64,000 nucleotides of DNA from Frigoribacterium sp. ACAM 257 (GTDB taxonomy: Bacteria > Actinomycetota > Actinomycetes > Actinomycetales > Microbacteriaceae), in the NCBI RefSeq assembly GCF_007954365.1, contig NZ_VOLO01000002.1:124001-188000 (forward strand), read 5' to 3'. Every line of letters starts with the position of its first letter. The first letter of the stretch is position 1. The notes beneath the pieces were generated by a model. That model saw only the letters and a program-made list of their open reading frames with translations, did no database searches and was not told where the DNA came from. This document shows positions 18,998-26,387 of this stretch, piece by piece. The translations under genes were made by a program, and so were the position numbers.

Positions 18998-19084
18998 GGG
19001 AACCTGGCCGACGCGGGAAGTGATCGTCCTGTCCCTATACGGACGTCATGGCCGCAGCCTCGGCTCGCGCCGGGGTGGTAGCTA

Positions 19085-20053
19085 TCACCGAAGTGAGTCC
19101 CGCCGGGGGTCGTCGTCCGCTCTGGCGACGTAGGGCAAGAGCCGGTCGAGCGCTTCGGCTGACTGCAAGCCGGCGACCTCCAGCAATAGGTCGAGGGGCG
19201 TCCCCCGCCGGAGGTGTTCCACGATCCAGGTCGCTCGCATGCGTCGGGACTGCAGCTCGACCGTGGGGCGCGGATTCCGACTGACGAAGTCAGTGACGAG
19301 ATTGATGTTCCCGCCTCGCTGACCGCTCCGGAATGCCCACCGGGAGGCTGCCTTGGACGCCGTTCGGCACTGCAGGAGGGGGGCCCACTGGGCAAGAACC
19401 GGGACGTCTCTCGCATCGTCACCCGACACGCGCACCATGACGCCCCGACTATCTGAGGTGATGTCCACGAGTTCTAGATCGATGATCTCCCGCCCCGTCA
19501 GTCCTGCCCCGAGTCCGAGCGCGAGGAGTGCGCCGGCGCTGGTCGTCCGTTCCTCGTCGTGCTGGCTACCGGCCCACGACAACAACGAAGCCACCTCGCT
19601 CGGGGTGTACGGACGTGACGCCTCAGCCTTGCCCAGGGCCCGGAATGTACCCGCAGCTTCGTCGCCCAGGAGCGCCTCCGACGTGCGTCTCAACCGAGCG
19701 CGCAGGGTGTTCTTGCCGGCCCTGCTGTACTGCCCGAGGTGATGTTGCACGAAGCGGTTGATGAACCGCGGGTCGAAGACGTTGTCATCTTCGAGGGGAA
19801 CGCTCGCTGTCGCCCAGGCGAATAAAGCGAGACGGGAAACGGCCGGGTAGAGCTCCTTCTCGGAGTACGGCGTTCTGTGGGCTGTGTCTCGGACGACGCG
19901 CTGCACGTAGGGGCGGATGGCGGCCCACTGATCAGCAGGCATCTTCGGCGTGTACTGGTAATGAGCCGCAGCCGGCACCTCAGGCTCCCTCTCGGCCATG
20001 CGCCTCACCGCGTCGAGCTGCCGTTCGCGGCGTTCGTCAGCTTCATCGCTCAC
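19085..20053 (-). CDS. degenerate tyrosine-recombinase-like protein, copy 2
   Basis: A 322-residue paralog of the gene at 17628-18497. Shared features, in order, are the YQYTPKM/YHPRRI start of the N-terminal domain, the helix with RLRRTSEALLG, the LALGLGAGLTGREIIDLELVDI core where integrases carry their first catalytic Arg, and RRMRATWIVEHL near the end. The usual Arg, His-x-x-Arg and Tyr set is not complete, so catalysis is doubtful. The start is GTG 20053, with the shared palindrome 26 bases upstream. Unlike copy 1, no transposase-like partner follows. The HTH gene at 20157 is divergent, so the same two-gene arrangement occurs twice. Confidence 0.65.
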   Translation of the reverse strand: MSDEADERRERQLDAVRRMAEREPEVPAAAHYQYTPKMPADQWAAIRPYVQRVVRDTAHRTPYSEKELYPAVSRLALFAWATASVPLEDDNVFDPRFINRFVQHHLGQYSRAGKNTLRARLRRTSEALLGDEAAGTFRALGKAEASRPYTPSEVASLLSWAGSQHDEERTTSAGALLALGLGAGLTGREIIDLELVDITSDSRGVMVRVSGDDARDVPVLAQWAPLLQCRTASKAASRWAFRSGQRGGNINLVTDFVSRNPRPTVELQSRRMRATWIVEHLRRGTPLDLLLEVAGLQSAEALDRLLPYVARADDDPRRDSLR

Positions 20054-20078
20054 CAGCGCTCATCTCCAAGCTCGAAGG

Positions 20079-20096
20079 TGGTCATTACAATGACCA
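20079..20096. promoter_or_regulatory. 18-bp palindromic operator, copy 2
   Basis: TGGTCATTACAATGACCA: 8-bp perfect arms around two bases. It lies between recombinase-like copy 2 (start 20053, minus) and the HTH gene (start 20157, plus). On the minus strand it reads TGTAATGACCA, giving a -10-like TGTAAT inside the site. Confidence 0.75.
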
Positions 20097-20156
20097 ATTT
20101 GTGATACGTTCGACGGGGCGGCCGTGCGTGCGAGCTGGCGCGCCTAGCCTTGCGGC

Positions 20157-20432
20157 ATGGGTAGAACTGCGCGCGCGAAACCAGCCGCGTTGGCCCCGTC
20201 CCCGTGGCCAGACGTTCGCTCGAACGACCCGATCGGGGAAGTGGCTCGCAGATTCGCGCAGAACCTTCGTCAGGCCGTCGGCAGTCGCAGCATCCGGTCG
20301 GTAGCCGAAGCTTCAGGTGTCACCCATACGACCCTGCTGAGCGTCCTTGCGGGCCAGGTGTGGCCGGACCTCGAAACGATCGCGAAGCTCGAGCGGGGGC
20401 TCGGCGTATCCCTCTGGCCGCGCCACAGCTGA
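20157..20432 (+). CDS. XRE-type helix-turn-helix protein, divergent from recombinase-like copy 2
   Basis: A 91-residue protein with a clear XRE helix-turn-helix in its second half: SIRSVAEASGVTHTTLLSVLAG (recognition helix around HTTLLSVL) then DLETIAKLERGLGVSLWP. It has the same position and orientation relative to recombinase-like copy 2 as the gene at 18689 has to copy 1, and the same leaderless look: TAGCCT six bases before ATG 20157. The most economical model is that one or both HTH proteins repress the three promoters that carry the 18-bp palindrome. No toxin partner is visible. Confidence 0.75.
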   Translation: MGRTARAKPAALAPSPWPDVRSNDPIGEVARRFAQNLRQAVGSRSIRSVAEASGVTHTTLLSVLAGQVWPDLETIAKLERGLGVSLWPRHS

Positions 20433-20455
20433 TCGTTCCAACGTGGCGGTCTCGG

Positions 20456-21007
20456 TCATGTCGATTCATCAGGCCTTTGCCCGCCCCCGGGGGCTGTCTG
20501 CGGCGAGGCTCTGTCGGGAACGTCCACCATGGTCACCTCGTCGGCCCTGGGGATTGGTGCGAACCGTTGCTGGTCGGCAGTGGGAAGTTCGTCGAGCCAG
20601 ACTGCTCCTCGCTCTACCAGCCGGGCTCGAAGTGACGTTCCGGTGATGTTCTCTGCGGCGTCAGTGACCGGAGTTGCCTCGAGTTGGAACTCGCCGAGCC
20701 TGAGGCACAGCTCGAGATAGGTCAGATAGGTCTGTCGCACATGGGCCAAGAGCTCGTCGGGGGCATCTTCGGTACTCGTCTCGCGGAGCACGTCCGACGT
20801 CGGTGCCCAGCTGATCGACGCCTCGTGCTCATCTGTGGCTGCTGTGAGGCCCGAGAGTGGGCCGGCAGGATGAGCTCTCCATGTGACGCTGCTGCTTGGC
20901 CGGGCTAGGAGCGAGTCGCTCAGGTCCAGGACTAGCCCTTGAATGGTGATGATGCCGAAGGCCTTGCGCTGCCCCGAGGTCGGCTTCGCTTGTTTGCTTG
21001 CATTCAT
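20456..21007 (-). CDS. hypothetical protein under the shared operator (minus strand)
   Basis: A product of about 183 residues, from the ATG at 21007 (MNASKQAKPTSG) or two codons earlier at 21013. No ribosome site is present, so a leaderless start is likely. The sequence is soluble and looks genuinely coding (for example VRQTYLTYLELCLRLGEFQLE), with an acidic middle and Pro-rich tail, but I recognise no domain. The third copy of the 18-bp palindrome abuts its start, which links it to the two recombinase-like genes. It is divergent from the gene at 21031. Confidence 0.6.
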   Translation of the reverse strand: MNASKQAKPTSGQRKAFGIITIQGLVLDLSDSLLARPSSSVTWRAHPAGPLSGLTAATDEHEASISWAPTSDVLRETSTEDAPDELLAHVRQTYLTYLELCLRLGEFQLEATPVTDAAENITGTSLRARLVERGAVWLDELPTADQQRFAPIPRADEVTMVDVPDRASPQTAPGGGQRPDEST

Positions 21008-21024
21008 GGTCATTACTATTACCA
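21007..21024. promoter_or_regulatory. 18-bp palindromic operator, copy 3
   Basis: TGGTCATTACTATTACCA differs from copy 2 at two positions. It sits in the narrow space between the divergent starts at 21007 (minus) and 21031 (plus), where bound protein would block both. -10-like hexamers lie inside it on both strands (TACTAT on plus, TAGTAAT on minus). Confidence 0.65.
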
Positions 21025-21030
21025 CCATCC

Positions 21031-21501
21031 ATGCGAAGGGTCCAGGATCACGAAAAGTTAGAAGGTGGCGGGGTGGCCGAGGGCGAGCAGGCTGGAGGGC
21101 AACACGCGATTGTCGGATTAGGCGCGAGCCCGCCGCGCGTGGTCGTGTGGGGGGCGGATGTCTCGCGCGAGGCTCCAGGCTGGCGACTTGTTGGAGTCGA
21201 TCTGGGAATGAGGGACGGGAGGCCCTTCGGGTCTCTCCACTTCGAGGCGGTTGACGGATCGCGCCGCGCTCGGGTCGCTGTCCGGTGGGACCACGTGTAC
21301 GACCAGTTGCAGTGCTTCGTCACGGATCGGAGCTTTGCGGCGGAGGGTGAGCGCCTCGAGCGAGATGCTCGGCACCGTGTCGGCACGCTGATGGCCGCGT
21401 ACGCGCAGATCGGGCTTGCAATCGTCGCTGGAACTGTCGCAGAAGGCTCACTGAGGGCCGCTTCGAACCTCGTGCCGATCGGTCCGAGGCATCCCGATTG
21501 A
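21031..21501 (+). CDS. hypothetical protein under the shared operator (plus strand)
   Basis: A 156-residue protein of no recognised family. Central beta-rich phrases are GWRLVGVDLGMRDGRPFG and HFEAVDGSRRARVAVRWDHVY, followed by a helical C-terminal half (YAQIGLAIVAGTVAEGSL). The ATG at 21031 lies seven bases after the third palindrome; a GTG near 21072 is an alternative start. Codon use is less extreme in GC than in the chromosomal genes before the tRNA, in keeping with an accessory origin. Confidence 0.5.
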   Translation: MRRVQDHEKLEGGGVAEGEQAGGQHAIVGLGASPPRVVVWGADVSREAPGWRLVGVDLGMRDGRPFGSLHFEAVDGSRRARVAVRWDHVYDQLQCFVTDRSFAAEGERLERDARHRVGTLMAAYAQIGLAIVAGTVAEGSLRAASNLVPIGPRHPD

Positions 21502-21563
21502 TTGCCACTCGGGGGGTGGCGCGGTGAGCCCAGAACCCTTCGCAGAGCATCGGCCCAAGGTGA

Positions 21564-22079
21564 TCACTCCTCGTAGTCGACTGCGCCTTCGATGACGAGA
21601 AACAGCATGAATAGCTGTTCTGCGAGCACTGCCAGGTCATAGGCGACGTCTTCCACCTGTGCCACGGTCAATGGGCGGTCCACCGTCCCTTTGGCCCTGA
21701 CCCGGCTCGCCGAAGCTGGTCCTTTACCCGGTGTGGTCCACGCCCCGTGCAGCAGGTGGTTCCGGCTCTCCATCGCAACCCTCGAGTCGGCGGACAATCG
21801 CGTGAACATGTCGCGGACCTGCCCCTCGAAGCGGTGCAGCTTCACGAGCTTTGCGCCCAACTCGAGCAGGCCGCTGAAGGAGGCTCCCCGAGTCACCACA
21901 ATTCCTATTTCGTTTGTCTCGCGGTCATCGTCGCTGACGAGGGCCATGACTGTGAACGCCAGCGTGCGCTCCAATCGAGCAGACCAGTACGCGACCTCGC
22001 CCATCGCGACCAGGTGCTCTCGATCGAGGCTGGTGGCGCGTACTCGGGCACGGTGTTCGGGAGAGGGGCGCTCGATCAT
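21564..22079 (-). CDS. all-helical protein with a HEPN-like R-x4-H motif
   Basis: A 171-residue, mostly helical protein. The segment ESRNHLLHGAW contains R-N-x3-H, the form of the R-x4-6-H motif that marks HEPN ribonuclease-type domains. An upstream helix (AYWSARLERTLAFTVMAL) and a downstream one (AYDLAVLAEQLFMLFLV) fit the helical bundle. HEPN proteins occur in toxin-antitoxin and anti-phage systems, but also elsewhere, and no nucleotidyltransferase antitoxin is adjacent. The assignment rests on the motif and on helical content alone. Confidence 0.5.
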   Translation of the reverse strand: MIERPSPEHRARVRATSLDREHLVAMGEVAYWSARLERTLAFTVMALVSDDDRETNEIGIVVTRGASFSGLLELGAKLVKLHRFEGQVRDMFTRLSADSRVAMESRNHLLHGAWTTPGKGPASASRVRAKGTVDRPLTVAQVEDVAYDLAVLAEQLFMLFLVIEGAVDYEE

Positions 22080-22326
22080 GCATCAGCTCCGAGGGAGGCG
22101 GGCACCGATGCTAACGGGGTGACCGTCAACGGCTTGACTGGCGATAGGTGCCCAGGAGCCGACCGGGTGGCCAGGTTTCTTCCTGGCCCGCCCTCGCTTT
22201 TCTGCATCGGCTGGGCCGACCCTCCAAGACCTGCCTGGGCGTCATGCGGGGCTGTGAGGTAGGGAGCGACGATCGGCGAACAGGCGCATTCGAGGAGGGG
22301 CGACGAGGTCATTTCGGCAGTGTCAC
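22080..22326. other. gene-free stretch between the HEPN-like gene and the copper module
   Basis: Together with the site that follows, the gap between genes is 367 bases. I see no coding sequence in it. It contains a terminator-like hairpin at 22169-22188, listed separately, and then the res-like site that borders the copper module. Confidence 0.5.
22169..22188 (+). terminator. hairpin followed by a T-rich tract
   Basis: GGCCAGG pairs with CCTGGCC around a TTTCTT loop, extended by flanking GGG/CCC, and is followed nearby by CTTTT. No plus-strand gene directly precedes it. Confidence 0.5.
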
Positions 22327-22440
22327 ATAGGGGCCCGTCACCGGAATCTGTTTCGGACCACCTATCTGCGACAGTCGGATCAGTGCAGCTCTGAGGAAAT
22401 GGTCGAGGTTGGCGATCGTCCGGTTGACGATCGCTAAGCC
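22327..22440 (+). repeat. res-like site family, copy C (left border of copper module)
   Basis: Starts ATAGGGGCCCGTCACCGG and shares ordered blocks with the sites at 41520-41643 and 54180-54396: GTCACCG, TTTCGGAC, CTATC-GAGACAG-like, AGCT, GACGATCG-CTAA. It also shares CCCGTCACCGG with the reversed site at 38869-38989. It lies directly after the 3' end of the first copper-module gene. Confidence 0.55.
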
Positions 22441-22446
22441 GCTTCT

Positions 22447-23349
22447 CTACTCGTTCTGCTTGAGCGTCAAAGGCACGGGGGTCCAGGTGCGGCCGTTGTC
22501 GTGACTGACGACAATGGCTCGATCATCGACGGCGAACTGCACGGTCTTGTCGCCTATGTCGATGATGTCGAAGGCTTGCGGTTGGCCTTCGAGCTGTCCG
22601 ACCTGTGACCAGGTTGCGCTCCCTGGATCGAGAGACCATACGGTGCCGTCAATGGTTGCGCCAGCGATCGAATATGCAGATGAGGCGACGTGCACAAGTG
22701 GCGGCGCCTCGGGGCTAGGGGTCAGGGTGGCGCCGCGGTCGGTGCTGCGTTCTAGACCATCGGGACCTGCGGCCCAAAGGATCTCGGGGTTGGCCGAGTC
22801 GACGGCCAGTGACAGGGCCGTTGTTGTTGCTTCCGTTGTCCAGGTCGCACCGTCATCGTCGCTCCGAAGGATGGCCTGGGTGGTCGAGTTCAGCCCAAGG
22901 ACGCTATCGGCGGCCGTCGTCAGGTCGTGAAAGTCGGCTTTGCCCTCCAGGCTGATGGTCTGCCACGTTGTCCCCGAGTCCTCACTGCGAAGCAGCCCCC
23001 GGTTGGACGGCGCTGTCGTCGGAGCGGTGACTGCGGGGTGGCCTGAGGCGATGAGTACGTCTTGCGGCGTGGTCGTGAGCCCCATGACGTCGAACCGGTC
23101 GTCACCGACCGGGATCAACGGTGCCTCTCGGGGGCGATCAGGGTCGACCGCGGTCAGGGCGAACTTCCACAGGCCGGTGTGTGTGCCCACGAGGACAACG
23201 GGGGAGTTGTCCACGTGAGCAAACGCGTGGACGTGTTCCAGGGATGCGTCAGCCGTCGGAGGGGCGGTGGTGGCGTTCGTGCACGCGGCCATGCCGAGGA
23301 TCACTGCAGTCGTAGCGGCGAGTCCGGCGAGGGCTTTCGTGGGGCGCAT
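22447..23349 (-). CDS. BNR/Asp-box repeat lipoprotein of the copper module
   Basis: A 300-residue lipoprotein: signal peptide ending LGMAAC with the lipid-modified Cys near residue 23. The mature part has four Asp-box words of the S-x-D-x-G-x-T-W type (SEDSGTTW, SDDDGATW, STDRGATL, SHDNGRTW), which mark a beta-propeller. Such propeller lipoproteins are often annotated as glycosyl-hydrolase-like and commonly sit beside copper genes in actinobacteria. Enzyme activity is not evident. It is the last gene of a minus-strand row that includes two M23 peptidases and the DUF305 gene. Confidence 0.8.
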   Translation of the reverse strand: MRPTKALAGLAATTAVILGMAACTNATTAPPTADASLEHVHAFAHVDNSPVVLVGTHTGLWKFALTAVDPDRPREAPLIPVGDDRFDVMGLTTTPQDVLIASGHPAVTAPTTAPSNRGLLRSEDSGTTWQTISLEGKADFHDLTTAADSVLGLNSTTQAILRSDDDGATWTTEATTTALSLAVDSANPEILWAAGPDGLERSTDRGATLTPSPEAPPLVHVASSAYSIAGATIDGTVWSLDPGSATWSQVGQLEGQPQAFDIIDIGDKTVQFAVDDRAIVVSHDNGRTWTPVPLTLKQNE

Positions 23350-23388
23350 GTGTGACGTGGTGATGGTGATTTCCTGTCGGGCGGGCGG

Positions 23389-24672
23389 TCAGCCGAGTCG
23401 AATGCCGCGGGCGGACATGAAGGGCGCGGGGTCCGTGGAGGTACCTCCTGGTCGCACTTCGTAGTGCAGATGGCAGCCGGTGGACCCGCCTGTCGAACCG
23501 GCACGAGCGATCAGTTGCCCGGCTTCGACCCGCTGGCCGCGGCTGACGAGCAGCCCACCGTTTTCGATGTGGGCGTAGCCGGTCTGAATGCCGTTAGCGT
23601 GTTCGAGGAGGATCCAGTTGCCGTAGCTGCCGTAGACCCCTGAGTAGGCCACGGTGCCGGCCGAAGCGGCGTAGATCGGTACCCCGCATCCCCCAGCGAT
23701 GTCGATCCCGGAGTGCAACTTCCAGACCCGTTGAATGGGGTGAATTCGGTACCCGTAGGCGCTGACCATTCGACCGGTGGTGGGGTTGGCCCATCCGCTC
23801 CCGGCTACTTGACCGGCAGACGTTGCAGCCGCGGCCGCAGCGGCAGCCCGGGCGGCTGCTTCCGCCTGGATGCGTGCCCGTTCTGCGGCGCGGGCAGCTT
23901 CGCCGGCGGCGAAGTCCTGCTCGGTCGCGGCACGCTGATCCGTGAGCACGGCAAGCTGCGCTTGCAGCTCAGCTTGCTTGTCGACTTGCACTGCCAGTGC
24001 CTCATCGGCTGCCGCGGAGGCAGCCTCGGCGTCCCGGCGGGCGTCATCGGCTTCCTGGCGGAGAGCGTCGCGGGCGTCCCGGGCGAGGGCCGCCTGATCG
24101 CCGAGGCCCTGAGCGATGTTCTGATCCTGGCTTGCGTCGACGTAGATGCCTTGGCTTGTTTCAGCGAGCTTGTCGGCAAACCCCAGCTGAGAGAGAAAAT
24201 CGTCCGGGTCCTGGGCGCCGGTGAGCAGGGTGCTGGTCAAGTCCTGGCCGCCGCTGCGTGCTTGCGACGCGATGATCTGAGCTGCCCGGTCTCGAGACTG
24301 GGTGGCGGTGGCCTCGGCTGTGCGGGCCTGCTCCTGGAGTGTGTCTGCTTGGTACGCCGCGTCGAGGAACTGAGCGTCTGCTTCCTCGTACTCGGCGCCA
24401 CGGGTCAGAGCGAGCTCAGCGCTGGCAGTGGCCGCGGAGTCGAGTTCTGCGATCTGCGTCGTGATCTGCGCCACGAGGGCCTGGCCTTCCGTTTCGGAGG
24501 CACGAGCTGCTTCGACCTCGGCCCACGTCGGGTACTCAACTGCGGACGCCTGCCCCACCGGGGTGAGGACGGCAACAACCATCGCCACCACCGTGATGCT
24601 CCCCAGAACGAGCCTCACCCGGAAGGGACGGATGATGTGGCCACGACCGGGTGGCTGTTGTGCGGGCGTCAT
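23389..24672 (-). CDS. M23-family peptidase with long coiled-coil, copy 1
   Basis: A 427-residue exported protein: signal peptide (VRLVLGSITVVAMVVAVL, ending about VGQASAVEY), a long Ala/Glu-rich coiled coil (residues about 50-285), and a C-terminal LytM/M23 domain. The zinc ligands are visible as the His/Asp of HSGIDIAGG and the HLHYEV motif. Proteins of this shape either cut peptidoglycan cross-links or activate cell-wall hydrolases. ATG 24672 is chosen because it follows the stop of the upstream M23 gene by one base; the frame runs 22 codons further back into that gene. It is probably cotranscribed with copy 2. Confidence 0.85.
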   Translation of the reverse strand: MTPAQQPPGRGHIIRPFRVRLVLGSITVVAMVVAVLTPVGQASAVEYPTWAEVEAARASETEGQALVAQITTQIAELDSAATASAELALTRGAEYEEADAQFLDAAYQADTLQEQARTAEATATQSRDRAAQIIASQARSGGQDLTSTLLTGAQDPDDFLSQLGFADKLAETSQGIYVDASQDQNIAQGLGDQAALARDARDALRQEADDARRDAEAASAAADEALAVQVDKQAELQAQLAVLTDQRAATEQDFAAGEAARAAERARIQAEAAARAAAAAAAATSAGQVAGSGWANPTTGRMVSAYGYRIHPIQRVWKLHSGIDIAGGCGVPIYAASAGTVAYSGVYGSYGNWILLEHANGIQTGYAHIENGGLLVSRGQRVEAGQLIARAGSTGGSTGCHLHYEVRPGGTSTDPAPFMSARGIRLG

Positions 24673-24673
24673 G

Positions 24674-25678
24674 TCAGAGCACCCGGCCGGCGTTGGTTTC
24701 GAGCCACAGCTGCGGGTCGATCTGAAGTGTGCCGCCAAGCAAGATGCTCAGGTGCAGGTGCGCACCGGTGCTGACCCCGCTGTTGCCTACCCGGCCCACC
24801 AGGTCCCCGACATTGACACGGTCTCCGACCCGCAGGGGGCTGGAACCGAGGACCATGTGGGCGTAGAGGCTGCTGACGGTCTGGCCATCGATCTGGTGGT
24901 CGATGATGGCGTACTGCCCGTACGCCCCGCCCATCCCCGACACACGAACGGTGCCGGCAGCGATCGCCCCGATGGGGGTGTTCTTGCCCGGGACCATGTC
25001 GATTCCCTCGTGCATGGCCGAACACGCACCGCACGGCCGCGCCCGGGGCCCGAAGTCCGAGCTGAGGGGGGTTACCCCAGGGAAGGGCCACCGAATGTCC
25101 CCGGTCCCGGTATTGACCTGGGCTGCTGCTCCGGCACCTCCCGAGGTAGCACTTTGTGTGGTGGCGAGTACTGGCTCGGTCACGGCGTAGCCGTCTCGAC
25201 CGTCAACGGACAATGCCACCACGGAGGCGGCAAGGGATTGTCCACTGATCGGGGCAACAACACTCGTCGGGGTGGCCCCGCCCGCCAGGTCAGAGGCAGT
25301 AGCCGGGGTCGTGTTTGCGGTGAAGAACATCGTCACCGCCAACGCCCCAAGAACAGGACCCAGGGTGCGGGGCTTGCGGGGACGAGCCGGTACCGACCAG
25401 GCGCTCCCGGGGAGCTGTTCCACAGCCCACGGCCGGGCTCGAGGTGCTGCTGCGGGAGGCGCTGCTCGAAGCTTGCTTCGGGCGGCAGAGGGGAGGGGTT
25501 GTGCTGCTTGGTAGGTGCGTCGGCGCGGGGCCGACGGTGAGGAGGAGCGGCCGGCGGTGCGTTCGCGAGCGAGTGCTTCGCGGCGAGTGAGGGCGGTAGG
25601 AAGCACGGGGGCAGGAAGAATTTGGGGCACCAGGAAGCTTTCGGTGGTGTGAGAAGTACGACGAGTGCGCGGGCGCAA
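24674..25678 (-). CDS. M23-family peptidase, copy 2
   Basis: A 334-residue protein with an Arg/Pro-rich N-terminal region, one hydrophobic segment (LGPVLGALAVTMFFTA, about residues 106-121) and a C-terminal M23 domain. Key words are FGPRARPCG, MHEGIDMVPG (metal-binding His and Asp), and AHLHLSI, the HxH motif. The start is uncertain: TTG 25678 is the longest, and later starts before the hydrophobic segment are possible. The gene is tightly linked to M23 copy 1. Why two cell-wall peptidases belong to a copper module is unclear; adapting the wall for periplasmic-side proteins is one possibility. Confidence 0.82.
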   Translation of the reverse strand: MRPRTRRTSHTTESFLVPQILPAPVLPTALTRREALARERTAGRSSSPSAPRRRTYQAAQPLPSAARSKLRAAPPAAAPRARPWAVEQLPGSAWSVPARPRKPRTLGPVLGALAVTMFFTANTTPATASDLAGGATPTSVVAPISGQSLAASVVALSVDGRDGYAVTEPVLATTQSATSGGAGAAAQVNTGTGDIRWPFPGVTPLSSDFGPRARPCGACSAMHEGIDMVPGKNTPIGAIAAGTVRVSGMGGAYGQYAIIDHQIDGQTVSSLYAHMVLGSSPLRVGDRVNVGDLVGRVGNSGVSTGAHLHLSILLGGTLQIDPQLWLETNAGRVL

Positions 25679-25689
25679 GGCACCGCCCA

Positions 25690-25720
25690 GGGGCGAGGCG
25701 CCTAGTAGGCGCCTCGCCCC
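25690..25720 (-). terminator. terminator after the first DUF305 gene
   Basis: A perfect 14-bp stem (25690-25703 with 25707-25720) and a 3-base loop begins 9 bases after the end of the DUF305 gene on the minus strand. Confidence 0.8.
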
Positions 25721-25729
25721 GTGGAAGGG

Positions 25730-26308
25730 TCAGAGGGAGCTGAGAAGGCTTTCCATCTGATCGATCTGTGCCGTCTGAGACTCGACGATGTTCTTCGCCA
25801 TCTCGACTGCGTCCGGGTTTTCCCCGCCGTCGACTTCCTGCTGCGCCATGTCCACGGCGCCCTTGTGGTGCTCGGTCATCTGCTCGAGGAACAGCCGTGA
25901 CGCGTCCGTACCCTCGGCGTCGTCCAGGGCTGTCATGTCGGATTCGCTCATCATGCCGTCCATGGAGTGATCCATCGACGCGGACGTGTCCTGGCCCCAG
26001 TCGTCCAGCCACGTGGTGAGCTGCTCGATCTCGGGGCCTTGCTCGTCCTTGATGGTTTCCGCCAGGGTGGCAACGTCGGAGTCGACGCTGTCGCCCTTGG
26101 CGATGAAGGTGTCGCTCATCTCGACGGCCTGCTTGTGGTGGGGGAGCATCATCTGGGCGAACATGACGTCCTGGTCGTTGAAGACCGCTGACTCCGATGA
26201 CGCGGACGTGTCGGAGGCGGTGTCACTGGAAGTGTCGGCGCAGCCGGCCAGAGTGAGGGCAGCGACGATGGCTGTGGCGCCGATGAGCAGTGTTTTGGTG
26301 CGGTTCAT
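25730..26308 (-). CDS. DUF305 lipoprotein, probable copper-binding, copy 1
   Basis: A 192-residue lipoprotein; the lipobox LTLAGC ends the signal peptide of MNRTKTLLIG. The mature part has two DUF305 ferritin-like halves, each with a Met/His cluster: VMFAQMMLPHHKQAVEMS and LFLEQMTEHHKGAVDMA (key residues HH and Met). A Met/Asp-rich linker (SMDHSMDGMMS) lies between. DUF305 proteins occur in copper-resistance loci and bind metal outside the membrane. It is a close relative of the gene at 45939-46520. ATG 26308 is used because the signal peptide starts there. It lies in the CsoR-bearing copper module. Confidence 0.88.
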   Translation of the reverse strand: MNRTKTLLIGATAIVAALTLAGCADTSSDTASDTSASSESAVFNDQDVMFAQMMLPHHKQAVEMSDTFIAKGDSVDSDVATLAETIKDEQGPEIEQLTTWLDDWGQDTSASMDHSMDGMMSESDMTALDDAEGTDASRLFLEQMTEHHKGAVDMAQQEVDGGENPDAVEMAKNIVESQTAQIDQMESLLSSL

Positions 26309-26387
26309 GGTTGTCCCTTGGGGTGAGAAAGAAGGCGGCATAAAGGGCCGCGGGTCTCGTGTGGGGAGAAGTCCCCAAGGGGCTGAT

